DNA from: Sphaerochaeta pleomorpha str. Grapes
GTDB lineage: Bacteria > Spirochaetota > Spirochaetia > Sphaerochaetales > Sphaerochaetaceae
Direction of reading: 5' to 3'
Assembly: GCF_000236685.1 (NCBI RefSeq)
Contig: NC_016633.1
Coordinates: forward strand, 2,356,001-2,420,000
Length of the DNA: 64,000 nucleotides
Below the pieces are notes generated by a model. It did no database searches, had not been told where the DNA came from, and was given only the letters and a program-made list of their open reading frames with translations. Position 1 is the first letter of the stretch; each line of letters starts with the position of its first letter. Both the position numbers and the translations under genes were made by a program. Shown piece by piece: positions 1 to 9,274 of this stretch.

Positions 1-812
1 TCGAGCAGCTACCCGGTGTCCGTGAGGACATTGCGGATATTATTGCTGCTCTGAAGAAACTTCAGATCAGGATGCCCGAGGACTCAGAAGGAACAAATCT
101 CCTGATAGAGTGTAAGGGTCCCGGCGTAATTACCGGTGCAAACTTCGAGCGTGACCAGGTTGAAATCACCAACAAGGATTTGGTCCTCTTTACAATGATG
201 GATGATGCCAACATTGAGATGGAAGTCCAGATTGACCTTGGTAGGGGCTATGTCCCGTCTGAAATCAACGAGAAATATGTGGAAGAGATTGGTACTATTC
301 CTATCGACGCCACTTTTTCACCGGTTACCCGCGTAAAGTATTCGATTGAACCTACCCGTGTTGGCTATCGTAGTGATTACGACAAGTTGACATTGGAGAT
401 TTACACCGATGGTACGATTGCTCCGCAGAATGCCTTGGCCGAAGCAGCGAAGATCGCGAAGGAATACTTCCAGATTTTCATTAACTTTGACGAGACATTA
501 ATTAGTAACAATGACGAGGTTGACGAAGAGGAAGAACGGGTTCGTAAGATTCTCGGTACTTCCGTTGAGGAACTTGAATTGACTGTAAGGTCTAGCAATT
601 GTCTCAAGAACGCCAACATCAGAACGATTGGTGACTTGACCAAGAAGACTGAGGAAGAGATTGCAAAGACGAGGAACTTCGGTAAGAAGAGCCTCTCTGA
701 GATTAAAGACAAACTCAAAGAATGGAATCTCAGCCTCGGGATGACGGACTACAGTGTTTTGAAAACTGCAGTTAAAGTACCAGGGAACAAGGAAGAAGAG
801 AATGAAGCATAG
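1..812 (+). CDS. rpoA: DNA-directed RNA polymerase subunit alpha, 5' end outside the window
   Basis: The alpha subunit nucleates assembly of RNA polymerase, and its C-terminal domain contacts UP elements and activators. The reading frame is open from base 3 ([14 protein letters not shown]...), so the start codon lies upstream of the window. Visible parts are the rest of the N-terminal dimerisation/assembly domain (motifs [26 protein letters not shown]) and a C-terminal helix-hairpin-helix domain ([27 protein letters not shown]). An acidic linker ([10 protein letters not shown]) separates them. The stop at 810-812 lies inside the rplQ start, giving an 11-base overlap and probable translational coupling. 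Identity is certain; only the 5' boundary is unknown. Confidence 0.97.
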   Translation, partial: EQLPGVREDIADIIAALKKLQIRMPEDSEGTNLLIECKGPGVITGANFERDQVEITNKDLVLFTMMDDANIEMEVQIDLGRGYVPSEINEKYVEEIGTIPIDATFSPVTRVKYSIEPTRVGYRSDYDKLTLEIYTDGTIAPQNALAEAAKIAKEYFQIFINFDETLISNNDEVDEEEERVRKILGTSVEELELTVRSSNCLKNANIRTIGDLTKKTEEEIAKTRNFGKKSLSEIKDKLKEWNLSLGMTDYSVLKTAVKVPGNKEEENEA

Positions 813-1305
813 GATTGGATTCAATGCGCTAAGTAGGAATTCCGCCCAGCGGACAGCTTTAAAGCGCAACATGGTGACCTCCCTGTTCAGATACGAGAGG
901 ATTGAGACCACCAAGGCAAAGGCTCTTGAAGTTCGTAGAATGGCTGAAAAAATGATCACCCGTGCCAAGGTTGATAACGTACATAATCGTCGTACTGTTG
1001 GCAAGGATCTTTTTGATGAAGGCATTCTGGCGAAGCTTTTCACAGAGATCGCTCCTTTGTTTGTTGAGCGGAAGGGCGGTTATACCCGCATCCTGAAGAC
1101 CGGCAATCGTCTCGGTGACGCAGCTGAGATGGTCATCCTTGAACTGGTTGAGAAAACCGTCAAGGTTGATAAGAATGCTGAAAAAAAGGCAGAGAAGAAA
1201 GCTGATAAGAAAGTAGCTGATACCTCCGCTGCAAAACCTGCAAAAGCCAAGGCTGAAAAAGCCAAAGCCAAAGCAGAAGAGAAGAGTGCAGAAGAGGTCA
1301 AATAA
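802..1305 (+). CDS. rplQ: 50S ribosomal protein L17 with a basic/alanine C-terminal tail
   Basis: L17 is a large-subunit ribosomal protein near the tunnel exit. It starts [17 protein letters not shown] and contains [10 protein letters not shown] and the [19 protein letters not shown] signature. The conserved core ends near residue 120. About 45 further residues are nearly all K, A and E (repeats of AEKKAEKK and KAKAEKAKA), an extension longer than usual for the family and probably disordered or RNA-binding. The start overlaps the rpoA stop, the usual rpoA-rplQ end of the alpha operon, and a terminator follows. Confidence 0.97.
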   Translation: MKHRIGFNALSRNSAQRTALKRNMVTSLFRYERIETTKAKALEVRRMAEKMITRAKVDNVHNRRTVGKDLFDEGILAKLFTEIAPLFVERKGGYTRILKTGNRLGDAAEMVILELVEKTVKVDKNAEKKAEKKADKKVADTSAAKPAKAKAEKAKAKAEEKSAEEVK

Positions 1306-1352
1306 GCCCCTTTATAGCATCTTCGAAGACTGACTGACCCGTAAGGGTGAAG

Positions 1353-1381
1353 CCGCTGTTGTTCTAACGGCGGTTTTTTTT
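1353..1381 (+). terminator. Rho-independent terminator of the rpoA-rplQ operon
   Basis: An 8-bp stem (CCGCTGTT with AACGGCGG, one U-G wobble) closes a 5-nt loop and is followed by eight T residues. It ends the ribosomal alpha operon. Confidence 0.85.
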
Positions 1382-1477
1382 ATTTCAAGAGGCTGTTGGA
1401 CTGGATTTCAGAGAAAATAGTTTGACAGATTGTTTATAAAACAATACCCACAGCCAAACTTTGAGTATAAGTTAGCC

Positions 1478-1506
1478 TTGACAAGTAACTATCCGGTTCG
1501 TATGAT
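1478..1506 (+). promoter_or_regulatory. Consensus sigma70-type promoter for rny
   Basis: TTGACA at 1478-1483, a 17-nt spacer, and TATGAT at 1501-1506. The -35 is a full match and the -10 matches 5 of 6. The predicted start of transcription is near 1513. A purine-rich RBS (GGGGG at 1522-1526) precedes the ATG at 1533. Confidence 0.8.
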
Positions 1507-1532
1507 TGAAACATTACAATAGGGGGTAGTAT

Positions 1533-3065
1533 ATGAATGTTATACTAATTATCCTCCTTAGTTGTTTATTTGGTATCGTCTTAGGTTGGTTATGCCGTTG
1601 GCTGTATGCGAAATTTAAGCTTACCTCGGTCGAACAGAGAGCTGTCAGACTGAACAAGGAAGCAATAAAGGAAGCGGAAGCAAAGAGCAAGGAGCTTTTG
1701 CTTGAGACTCGGGATCAGTTGTTGAAAGAGCAACAACAGCAAGAACGAGAGGCTAGGGAAAGACGGATTGAATTGCAGCGTTCCGAGAGGAGACTTCTTC
1801 AGAAAGAAGAGAATCTGGAACATAAGCAAACTGAATTAGATGTTATCAGAAAGCAACTAGGAGATAGAGACGCAAGTCTTTTAAAGAAGGAACAGGAAAT
1901 TTCCTCTAAAGAGGGAAGCCTGATAACTGAATTGGAACGTATCGCAGGCATGACTTCGGAAGAGGCCAAGACCAATATCATTGAGGCTATGCAAAATGAT
2001 GCGAAACGTGATGGCCAGCTCTTGATCAATAAAATTGAGCAAGAAGCACAGCTTACTGCTGACAAGAAGGCACGCGATATCGTTGTGACTTCCATTCAGC
2101 GGCTTGCAACTGAAGTTACCAGTGATGTTACTATCAGTTCGGTCAGTCTTCCGAGTGATGAGATGAAAGGTCGGATTATTGGACGTGAGGGAAGAAATAT
2201 CCGCACGTTGGAGACGCTGACAGGTGTCGATGTCATTATTGACGATACTCCTGAAGCTGTTGTCATTTCCTGTTTCGATCCTGTACGAAAAGAAATTGCA
2301 AGGGTCTCGCTTGAAAGACTGGTCCAAGACGGCCGGATCCATCCTGCACGGATTGAAGAGGTCGTCAATAAAGTCACGAAGGAAATCGGAAGGATTATCG
2401 CCGATGAAGGCGAAAAAGTTGTTTTCGATCTCGGGGTCCATAACATGGGACAGGAGACTATTCGTGCCTTGGGTCGTCTTTATTTCCGAACAAGTTATGG
2501 GCAGAATGTTCTTAACCACTCCAAAGAAGTGGCGATTTTGTCTGGTATGATTGCAAGTGAAGTTGGAGCAAATGCTGAATTAGCTATGCGCTCAGGACTT
2601 TTGCATGATATCGGCAAAGGTATCGAAACCGAAAGTGATGCAAACCATGCAGAACTGGGTGCAGATATGGCAAAACGCCTCGGTGAGGATCCTCGAGTTG
2701 TTAATGCAATTCTGGCCCACCATAGCGATGTCGAACCAACGACTTTGGAAGCTGTTATCGTCCAGATTGCTGACGCCATCAGTGCTGCCCGCCCTGGCGC
2801 CAGACGTGAGACTTTGGATAATTATATCAAGCGTCTTGAGTCACTCGAGCAGATTGCCGAAAGCTTTGTCGGTGTAGACAAAGCCTATGCTATCCAAGCT
2901 GGACGTGAATTAAGGATTCTTGTTAACAATGATACCGTTTCTGATGATGGTGCCAAAGAGATAGCGAAGGGAATCGCAAGCCGCATTGAAGCAGAATTGC
3001 GATATCCAGGAAGAATCAAGGTGACCATTATCCGTGAGATGCGGGTAGTAGAATACGCTAGGTAG
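1533..3065 (+). CDS. rny: Ribonuclease Y
   Basis: RNase Y is a membrane-anchored endoribonuclease that starts mRNA decay in bacteria lacking RNase E. The protein (510 aa) has the full architecture: an N-terminal membrane helix (residues about 3-20), a long E/K/Q-rich coiled coil (about 30-170), a KH RNA-binding domain with GRIIGREGRN at 213-222, and an HD domain with the catalytic His-Asp pair LLHDIGK at 358-359 and AHHSDVEP near 396. Length is normal for the family. It has its own consensus promoter and is followed 8 bp later by ymdB, the same order as in Bacillus (inference from known synteny). A possible partner, the PSP1/RicT protein, lies at 29980. Confidence 0.97.
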   Translation: MNVILIILLSCLFGIVLGWLCRWLYAKFKLTSVEQRAVRLNKEAIKEAEAKSKELLLETRDQLLKEQQQQEREARERRIELQRSERRLLQKEENLEHKQTELDVIRKQLGDRDASLLKKEQEISSKEGSLITELERIAGMTSEEAKTNIIEAMQNDAKRDGQLLINKIEQEAQLTADKKARDIVVTSIQRLATEVTSDVTISSVSLPSDEMKGRIIGREGRNIRTLETLTGVDVIIDDTPEAVVISCFDPVRKEIARVSLERLVQDGRIHPARIEEVVNKVTKEIGRIIADEGEKVVFDLGVHNMGQETIRALGRLYFRTSYGQNVLNHSKEVAILSGMIASEVGANAELAMRSGLLHDIGKGIETESDANHAELGADMAKRLGEDPRVVNAILAHHSDVEPTTLEAVIVQIADAISAARPGARRETLDNYIKRLESLEQIAESFVGVDKAYAIQAGRELRILVNNDTVSDDGAKEIAKGIASRIEAELRYPGRIKVTIIREMRVVEYAR

Positions 3066-3073
3066 GTTTTGCA

Positions 3074-3874
3074 GTGTCTGATTCAAAAACACTGGCCGTT
3101 CTGTTGTTGGGTGATGTCTGCGGACAGCCCGGCTGCAGAGCGCTCTTTATGGGTCTCGGGTCGTTAGTCAAAGACTTTCGTGCTGATTTGGTCGTAGTCA
3201 ATGGAGAAAACGCAGCCAATGGGTTTGGCCTTTCTTCCCGTCTCATGGATCAGTTTTTTGCTTTGGGCGTACATGTCATTACCAGTGGCAACCATATATG
3301 GCAACAGGATGACCTGTTGCCGTATCTTGACAGCGAGCAACGATTGCTCAGGCCTGCGAACTATCCTCCCCAGGCTCCCGGACACGGATCGACAATAGTC
3401 GATTGCAAGGGGTACAAAGTCGGAGTCCTCAATCTACAGGGAAGACAGCAGTTGGTTTCGATCGATTGCCCCTTCAGGGTTGGTCTGGATCAAGTCCAGA
3501 AATTGCGGAAGCAGACACCTATGATCCTTGTTGATTTTCACGCAGAAAATACAGAGGAAAAAGAAGCGCTTGGTCTCTATCTTGATGGTAAGGTATCAGC
3601 CTTTGTAGGTACCCATACCCACGTGCAGACTGCAGATGAGAAAATCCTTCCCCTCAAGACTGCCTATATAACAGATCTCGGCCTTTGTGGCCCAAGTGAG
3701 AGTGTCATAGGATCTGATCCTGTCGGGTCCATTGCCAAGCAGATTTCCCAGATGCCGCTGAGAAGCGAGATTGCCGACCATCCTCCTGTTTTGCAGGGCG
3801 TCTTTGTCACGATTGAGGTGGATACCGGCAATGCTGTCTCAGTCGAGCGGTTTACCCGTACTTTTGCACTGTAA
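3074..3874 (+). CDS. ymdB: YmdB-family metallophosphoesterase
   Basis: Members of this family hydrolyse 2',3'-cyclic nucleotide monophosphates, and in Bacillus YmdB affects biofilm and motility decisions. The protein (266 aa, GTG start at 3074) shows the dimetal phosphoesterase pattern: GDVCGQPG near the N-terminus, VVNGENAANGFG, TSGNHIW, VDFHAEN and GTHTHVQTAD. These carry the Asp, Glu, Asn and His metal ligands. The start lies 8 bp after rny and the stop overlaps the tlyA start (TAATG), so the three genes form one operon. Cyclic-phosphate products of RNA cleavage are plausible substrates, matching its neighbour RNase Y (inference). Confidence 0.93.
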   Translation: MSDSKTLAVLLLGDVCGQPGCRALFMGLGSLVKDFRADLVVVNGENAANGFGLSSRLMDQFFALGVHVITSGNHIWQQDDLLPYLDSEQRLLRPANYPPQAPGHGSTIVDCKGYKVGVLNLQGRQQLVSIDCPFRVGLDQVQKLRKQTPMILVDFHAENTEEKEALGLYLDGKVSAFVGTHTHVQTADEKILPLKTAYITDLGLCGPSESVIGSDPVGSIAKQISQMPLRSEIADHPPVLQGVFVTIEVDTGNAVSVERFTRTFAL

Positions 3875-4650
3875 TGAAGACAAAGAAACTTCCCCTGTTG
3901 CAGCTTTTAGGCAGACAATACCGCCAATATACGAAAGATCAATTAACAGCTTTCATTGCTTGTCGGAATGTATATGCAAATGGAACGCTTGCAACTGATC
4001 CAAAACAATTACTTGCTGTTGAAAGCGAATTAGCTTTCACCTTTGACAAGTATGTCTCAAGGGGTGGATTTAAGCTCGAGCATGCCTTGGATGCTTTCCA
4101 GATTTCCGTCGACGGTTTGGTTATGCTTGATGCCGGATCATCTACCGGAGGCTTTACCGATTGCCTCCTGCAGAGGAACGCCCGCCTTGTTCACAGTGTA
4201 GATGTGGGGTATAACCAGCTTGACTGGAGACTGAGAACCGACAAACGGGTTTTGGTCCATGAAAAACAAAATATCATGTTCCTGGAAAACCTGGAACCAG
4301 CATGTGATGCAGCGGTCTGTGATTTGTCTTTTCGTTCGATCGGCGGGGCTGCAAGCCATATTCTGCAGCTATGTACGTCAAAATGGCTTATATCGCTTAT
4401 CAAACCCCAGTTTGAGCTTCCCAAAGGTCAAAAAGGCTTTTCAGGTGTTGTCGAGGACAAGGCTTTGCTCAAGGAAGTAATGATTACTGTCTATCGGTTC
4501 CTCTCTGATGAGCAGGTTGGGATCCATGGTCTCTTGAAAAGCCCAATTACAGGACATAAGGGAAATACGGAATTCCTTGCCCTGTTGAAGCCCAGTCAAG
4601 GGATGGATATTCTCGCTTACTCAGCTAGGTTGGATAGTCTTCTTTCCTAG
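3874..4650 (+). CDS. tlyA: TlyA-family 2'-O-rRNA methyltransferase (hemolysin A family)
   Basis: TlyA methylates ribose 2'-OH groups of cytidines in 16S and often 23S rRNA. It is also called hemolysin A in spirochaetes, where the haemolytic activity is doubtful. The protein (258 aa) has an N-terminal S4 RNA-binding region (about 1-65, with ACRNVYANG and SRGGFKLEHAL) and an FtsJ-type SAM-dependent methyltransferase domain (LDAGSSTGGFTDCLL, HSVDVGYNQLDW, AVCDLSFRS, LIKPQFELPKG). The catalytic Lys-Asp-Lys type residues appear present. The start overlaps the ymdB stop by one base. Its 3' end overlaps the convergent GerMN gene by 26 bp. Confidence 0.93.
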   Translation: MKTKKLPLLQLLGRQYRQYTKDQLTAFIACRNVYANGTLATDPKQLLAVESELAFTFDKYVSRGGFKLEHALDAFQISVDGLVMLDAGSSTGGFTDCLLQRNARLVHSVDVGYNQLDWRLRTDKRVLVHEKQNIMFLENLEPACDAAVCDLSFRSIGGAASHILQLCTSKWLISLIKPQFELPKGQKGFSGVVEDKALLKEVMITVYRFLSDEQVGIHGLLKSPITGHKGNTEFLALLKPSQGMDILAYSARLDSLLS

Positions 4651-5200
4651 GCAGTTCACTTCCTTCAACCAATATGATGACATCCTTTACCCTGCTGAAA
4701 TCAGTAGCGGTGAGCTTGATCTGCCGATATGCTTTTTCAAGATCCGGGCTTTTGAGGAACTCCTTGGAGAGATCGATATACAGGACCCCATTTGAGAAGG
4801 TAAGGCCGATTAAAGATGTTTTTGGTGCAATGAACGTTACAGCACCCTGCGAAAGCGCCGTATAGTCAGGTCCGGAGAGCAGGCTTTCTATACAATCATG
4901 GTATACCGACCCTCCCAGGGGTTTTTGTTTCTGGGAGTATAGGACAAATGATCCATCGTATGAAACAAAACATGCATCTACCGTTCTTTTGCCTGAATCT
5001 TTCTGTATTTCAGATTCCTCGGCCATTAATTCCAAGATTCCGCTATCTTTGACCGCCTCGATAATCGATGGCCCGGTTAGGGCGAACATCGCAATGCTGA
5101 AAAGAACCCAAGCAATCCAGGCAACCAACATTTTCTTTTTTTTGGCTTGTGGGGCTTCATTGTTTTCCCCTTGGTCTTTTTCCCTGTCCATGGGGTTCAT
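4625..5200 (-). CDS. GerMN-domain membrane-anchored protein
   Basis: The protein (191 aa) has a charged cytoplasmic N-terminus with KKKK, one membrane helix (about 25-45), and an extracytoplasmic C-terminal GerMN-type domain (VYHDCIESLLSGP, SNGVLYIDLSKEF, YRQIKLTATDF). GerMN was named from spore germination proteins but also occurs in lipoproteins of non-sporulating bacteria. Nothing else in the window suggests sporulation, so a cell-wall role is more likely (inference). ATG at 5200 and a second in-frame ATG at 5191 are both possible starts; neither has a good RBS. It is divergent from ptsI. Confidence 0.8.
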   Translation of the reverse strand: MNPMDREKDQGENNEAPQAKKKKMLVAWIAWVLFSIAMFALTGPSIIEAVKDSGILELMAEESEIQKDSGKRTVDACFVSYDGSFVLYSQKQKPLGGSVYHDCIESLLSGPDYTALSQGAVTFIAPKTSLIGLTFSNGVLYIDLSKEFLKSPDLEKAYRQIKLTATDFSRVKDVIILVEGSELPRKEDYPT

Positions 5201-5229
5201 TCTAGTCTGAATAGGGTATTGTTTCCAGC

Positions 5230-5258
5230 TTTACATGGGAGGATAAAGTCCGTATAGT
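5230..5258 (+). promoter_or_regulatory. ptsI promoter placed almost on the start codon
   Basis: TTTACA (5230-5235), a 17-nt spacer and TATAGT (5253-5258). Only nine bases separate the -10 from the ATG at 5268, so the 5' leader would be about 0-4 nt. The only SD-like sequence (GGGAGG, 5238-5242) lies inside the spacer, too far upstream to act on this ATG. Confidence 0.6.
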
Positions 5259-5267
5259 ACATTACAT

Positions 5268-7001
5268 ATGAGGATATTCAAAGGAATTGCTGCCTCGGAA
5301 GGACTTGCCAAAGGGAAAGCTTTGCTGCATGTCCATTCTAAGATGGTTGCAGAAAAGCATCACATTTTACCAGAGGCTGTCGAAAGCGAGCTGGAATCCT
5401 TCAGGGTTGCCGTTAACAAGGCTAGGAAAAATCTGGAAAAGCATTATGTTCCGGATGTGTCCTCATTGCCTGGGGAAATTTTGGAAACCCATTTGATGAT
5501 GCTTTCTGATCCCGAGTATATTTCACAGATAGAAGACTATATTGTAAAGAAATTATTCTGTGCCCAGTGGGCAGTCGATACCGTAACAAACTCTATGATT
5601 GCCTTATTGGAAGCCTCTGACAATGCTGTACTCAGGGAACGGGTAATTGATTTCAAAGATGTAGGGCTCCATTTGGTTGAAGCCCTCAGTGGAGAATCCA
5701 GCCAGGATATCTCCGCCTTGAAAGAGGATGTAATCCTTGTCGCTGATACGCTTATGCCTTCAGAACTCTTTGCCATGGATAAAACCCATGTCAAGGGGAT
5801 AGCCTTGGATGGAGGCGGAAGGGCAAGCCATGTGGCAATCCTTGTAAGGGCTTTCCAAATACCTGCCGTCCTTGCCCTCGGGAATGCTGCTGCAAAAGTG
5901 AAAGATGGCGATGAGGTAATCGTGGATGGGGTATATGGAGAATTCTATGTTCGCCCCGAGTTGACTGCTGCCCAGAATCTTGGTAGAAGATATGTTCTGT
6001 GGCAACACCACGAAGCGGAGTTGCTGAAAATGGTAGATCTCCCTACAGTTATGAAAGATGGGCATAAGCTTTCTTTGCAAGCGAACATCCAGACCGATGG
6101 GGAAGTGGATGCGGCAAAACGCTATGGTGCCGGCGGAATTGGGCTGTTCCGTTCCGAATTTCTGTTTATGGATACCAATGACAGCGCTTCGGAGGAACAC
6201 CAGTTCAATGCCTACCGAAAGGTAGTTGAGTCCATGGCTCCCAAACCAGTAACAATCCGTACCATCGACGTAGGTGGCGACAAGATAGTTAAAGGTATGG
6301 GAATTGATGAAAAAAACCCTATCCTTGGGTGGAGGGCTGTACGTTTTTGCCTTTCCAGAAAGGATATCTTCACCATTCAGCTCCGGGCTTTGCTCCGCTC
6401 GAGTGTGTATGGAAAATTGCAGATCATGTTCCCAATGATAAGCGGGGTCGAGGAACTGGACGCCGTATTGCATTTGTTCGAACATGTGAAAGAGGAATGC
6501 CGTGCAGAACATATTCCCTTTGATCCCGATATCAAAGTCGGGACAATGATAGAGGTTCCCTCTGCGGCGATGTGCGCCGATATCCTTGCAAAAAAAGTTG
6601 ACTTCTTCTCGATCGGAACGAACGACCTTATCCAATATACGATAGCCGTCGACAGGGGAAACGAGAAGATTGCGTATCTTTACCAGCCAATGCATCCAGG
6701 AGTGCTCCGCTCTATCAGGATGATCATCGAAAAGGCCCACCAGGAAAATATTCCTGTGAGTCTGTGCGGTGAAATGGCTGCCGATCCTCTCTATTCCGTG
6801 CTGTTGGCCGGACTAGGGTTGGATGAATTCAGTATGGGCCCCCAAAGCATTCTCCAAGTGCGCAAGATTCTCCGTGAAGTCTCCTATCAAGAGGCTAAAC
6901 AACTTGCCGAAGCAGTGATGCAAATGGATTCATATCTAACAATTACTACATACATAAGGGAGTGGATGCATGACCGATTCGATCATTTCACCACCATCTG
7001 A
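5268..7001 (+). CDS. ptsI: Phosphoenolpyruvate-protein phosphotransferase (PTS enzyme I)
   Basis: Enzyme I takes phosphate from PEP and passes it to HPr. The protein (577 aa, normal length) begins at the family's usual N-terminus (FKGIAASEGLAKGKA). It has the phospho-histidine loop GGGRASHVAIL with His188, the TIM-barrel PEP-binding motifs (GIGLFRSEFLFM, TIRTIDVGGDK, IGTNDLIQY) and the C-terminal catalytic Cys (SLCGEMAADP). No HPr or EII gene is near, so it may serve a regulatory PTS as in other spirochaetes (inference). Its end overlaps the der start by 32 bp. The promoter suggests a leaderless transcript. Confidence 0.96.
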   Translation: MRIFKGIAASEGLAKGKALLHVHSKMVAEKHHILPEAVESELESFRVAVNKARKNLEKHYVPDVSSLPGEILETHLMMLSDPEYISQIEDYIVKKLFCAQWAVDTVTNSMIALLEASDNAVLRERVIDFKDVGLHLVEALSGESSQDISALKEDVILVADTLMPSELFAMDKTHVKGIALDGGGRASHVAILVRAFQIPAVLALGNAAAKVKDGDEVIVDGVYGEFYVRPELTAAQNLGRRYVLWQHHEAELLKMVDLPTVMKDGHKLSLQANIQTDGEVDAAKRYGAGGIGLFRSEFLFMDTNDSASEEHQFNAYRKVVESMAPKPVTIRTIDVGGDKIVKGMGIDEKNPILGWRAVRFCLSRKDIFTIQLRALLRSSVYGKLQIMFPMISGVEELDAVLHLFEHVKEECRAEHIPFDPDIKVGTMIEVPSAAMCADILAKKVDFFSIGTNDLIQYTIAVDRGNEKIAYLYQPMHPGVLRSIRMIIEKAHQENIPVSLCGEMAADPLYSVLLAGLGLDEFSMGPQSILQVRKILREVSYQEAKQLAEAVMQMDSYLTITTYIREWMHDRFDHFTTI

Positions 7002-8550
7002 GACGGACAATGAACTGGTTGGCGCAGTTGCCACCAAGCTTCCCGTCATCGTAATCATCGGAAGGCCCAATGTGGGCAAATCGACCCTTTTCAATCGCCT
7101 TATCAGGAAGAGAAGGGCTATTACCGATCCCACGCCAGGGGTAACCCGCGATCCGATCCCAGAGCGCTGGCTACTGGGAAACCATCCTGTGACCTTGGTC
7201 GACTCGGGTGGAATCAAAATCGAGCGAGAAGGTCTCGACGACCTGGTATCAGAAAAAAGTTACAGTCTGCTTGAAAAGAGCGACGTAATCCTCTTTATGA
7301 TGGATTGCACCGAAGTTACAGCAGAAGACCGGGAAATCATGGAACGCCTTAGAGTCTACGCAGACAAGGTGGTTCTCGTTGTCAATAAAATCGATGATGT
7401 AAACAGGAGTGATTTAATCTGGGAATACTATAGTTATGGTTTCCAGAGGATCGTAGGCATTTCTGCAGCCCATGGGCACGGGATCGAAGACCTTGAGGAA
7501 ACTCTCTTGGGCATGCTTGAGTTGGAAAGCCTTCTCGACGCACCTGAGGAGAACCCTTCCATTAAGTTGGCTATCCTTGGAAAACCGAATACAGGAAAAA
7601 GTACCCTTGCAAATCTCTTGGTAGGGGATGATATTTCCATCGTGAGTGATATTGCCGGGACGACACGTGATGTTGTCCGTGGAGGATTCGCTTACAAGGG
7701 CACTGACTTCACTGTTTTGGATACAGCGGGTATCAGACGCAAAAGCAAAGTCGATGAAGATGTAGAGTACTATTCGGTAAACCGTGCAATCAAGACCATT
7801 GAGGATGCTGATGTCGTTTTGCTCATGATTGACAGTATTGAAGGTTTGTCAGACCAGGACAAGAAGATTGCCCAACTGATTGTACGCAGGGGAAAAGGTG
7901 TCGTACTTGTATTGAACAAGATTGACTTGCTCCAAGGAATCGGGAATCAGCTGGAGGCGATCAAGGACCGAGTCAGGTTTTTGTTCCCTATCCTCTCGTT
8001 TGCGCCCATGTGTTCCATCAGTGCAAAGAACGGGCAGGATATCGGCAAATTGCTCGATACTGTCTGGGCCGTATGGAAACAGCTGAACAAGCGTATCGAT
8101 ACGTCCACTTTGAATGAAGCCCTCAAGGGATGGGGAGAAGCGTATCAACCCCCACGAGGAGCGGTTGGTCACTTTAAAGTCTACTATGGTACCCAGATCA
8201 GCGCCATGCCAGTCAAATTTCTGTTTTTTGTAAACCATGACAAGAATTTTCCCCAGGTGTATATCCAATACCTGAAGAACTGTATTCGCCGTGATTTGGG
8301 ATTCACTTCAATTCCTCTGGAAATCGACCTCAGGGAGCGGAGAAGGAATGCATCACTCAATGATAGGCCGGCAAAGGTGTTGAAACCTGCAGGGGCTTCG
8401 TCGAGAGATACTGTTTCCCGGAAAGCTACGGGGGGTAAGGCTACTGCAAAACCAAAGTCCAATAAGCCCGGGAATAAGGCTGCAATGGGGAAATCTGTAA
8501 TACGTTCTGCAAAACAGGCTCGTAATACTACCTCAAAGAAGCGAGGGTAA
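6970..8550 (+). CDS. der: Ribosome-biogenesis GTPase Der (EngA), with long basic C-terminal tail
   Basis: Der is a tandem GTPase needed for maturation of the 50S subunit. Domain 1 has GRPNVGKST, TPGVTRD, DSGG and NKID. Domain 2 has GKPNTGKST, TAGTTRD-like IAGTTRD, DTAGIRRKSK and NKID. A KH-like domain follows (about 370-460, GAVGHFKVYYGTQ). The last 50 or so residues are a K/R/A/S-rich tail rich in alanine, lysine and threonine that most Der proteins lack. The ATG at 6970 is preceded by AAGGGAG and gives a 20-residue lead before the first P-loop. It overlaps ptsI by 32 bp, implying coupled expression. Confidence 0.96.
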   Translation: MTDSIISPPSETDNELVGAVATKLPVIVIIGRPNVGKSTLFNRLIRKRRAITDPTPGVTRDPIPERWLLGNHPVTLVDSGGIKIEREGLDDLVSEKSYSLLEKSDVILFMMDCTEVTAEDREIMERLRVYADKVVLVVNKIDDVNRSDLIWEYYSYGFQRIVGISAAHGHGIEDLEETLLGMLELESLLDAPEENPSIKLAILGKPNTGKSTLANLLVGDDISIVSDIAGTTRDVVRGGFAYKGTDFTVLDTAGIRRKSKVDEDVEYYSVNRAIKTIEDADVVLLMIDSIEGLSDQDKKIAQLIVRRGKGVVLVLNKIDLLQGIGNQLEAIKDRVRFLFPILSFAPMCSISAKNGQDIGKLLDTVWAVWKQLNKRIDTSTLNEALKGWGEAYQPPRGAVGHFKVYYGTQISAMPVKFLFFVNHDKNFPQVYIQYLKNCIRRDLGFTSIPLEIDLRERRRNASLNDRPAKVLKPAGASSRDTVSRKATGGKATAKPKSNKPGNKAAMGKSVIRSAKQARNTTSKKRG

Positions 8551-8551
8551 C

Positions 8552-9256
8552 ATGGGATTTCTCCTTGATCAGGGAATCAAGGCAATTTGGCTTGATATCG
8601 ATGGAACACTTTATCCGAAAAGGATGCTCAACTGGCGAATGGCCAAGACGGTGTTCCCTTCGGTTCGCCTTGGTTTGCTGTTCAGTTCAGTGAGGAAAGA
8701 ATATCGAATTCGCCAGGATCTTGTCGCAACAGACCCTCCCAGCAGGGAGGGGTTGCTTATTCGCCAGTCAGGGCTTGTCCTTGAAATGATGGGTAAGCCG
8801 ATAACCCCTGAAAACCTTGAGACCATGAAGCATAGGGTGAATTCCCAGTTTTATGCGAAATGGGAAAAATCCTTTCTTTCCATCAAGCCTTTTTCGAAAT
8901 TACGTGATGCCTTGTCTCTCGCAAAGTCCCAAGGCATTTTTATCGGGGTGTTTAGTGATTTCCCGATTGCAAAGAAACTGCAGACCCTGGGCATAGATGA
9001 CTTGGTTGAAGTAGCGATAAGCTCTGAAGATAGCGGATACCTCAAACCTAGCAAGAGAGCCTTCAAGTTTCTTCTTTCCCACATAGACTTGAAACCAGAG
9101 GAAATCCTCTATGTAGGGGATAGCTATGACAAGGATATTTTGGGAGCTAAACAAGTAGGAATGCATGCGTGTTTGCTCTCTTCTTCCAAAGGTCCTTTTC
9201 CCGAGGCTGATTTGGTTGTCCGCTCCTGGGAGGAATTTTCTTCCCTAGTGCTTTGA
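8552..9256 (+). CDS. HAD-superfamily hydrolase
   Basis: The protein (234 aa) is a phosphatase-like member of the haloacid dehalogenase superfamily. Motif I is WLDIDGTLYP, with nucleophile Asp15 and acid/base Asp17. Motif II is IGVFSDF, the motif III lysine is in YLKPSKRAFK, and motif IV is LYVGDSYDKDILGAK. A helical cap lies between motifs I and II. The substrate cannot be told from sequence. The ATG lies one base after the der stop, so it is translated with der. Confidence 0.88.
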   Translation: MGFLLDQGIKAIWLDIDGTLYPKRMLNWRMAKTVFPSVRLGLLFSSVRKEYRIRQDLVATDPPSREGLLIRQSGLVLEMMGKPITPENLETMKHRVNSQFYAKWEKSFLSIKPFSKLRDALSLAKSQGIFIGVFSDFPIAKKLQTLGIDDLVEVAISSEDSGYLKPSKRAFKFLLSHIDLKPEEILYVGDSYDKDILGAKQVGMHACLLSSSKGPFPEADLVVRSWEEFSSLVL

Positions 9257-9274
9257 TTCAGAGGGAGGTCTGTT

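Noticed and set aside
5760-6740. Minus-strand open frame of 326 codons inside ptsI
   Set aside because: It lies wholly antisense to a well-conserved enzyme, has no RBS and no recognisable domain; long antisense frames are expected given the codon bias of the real gene.
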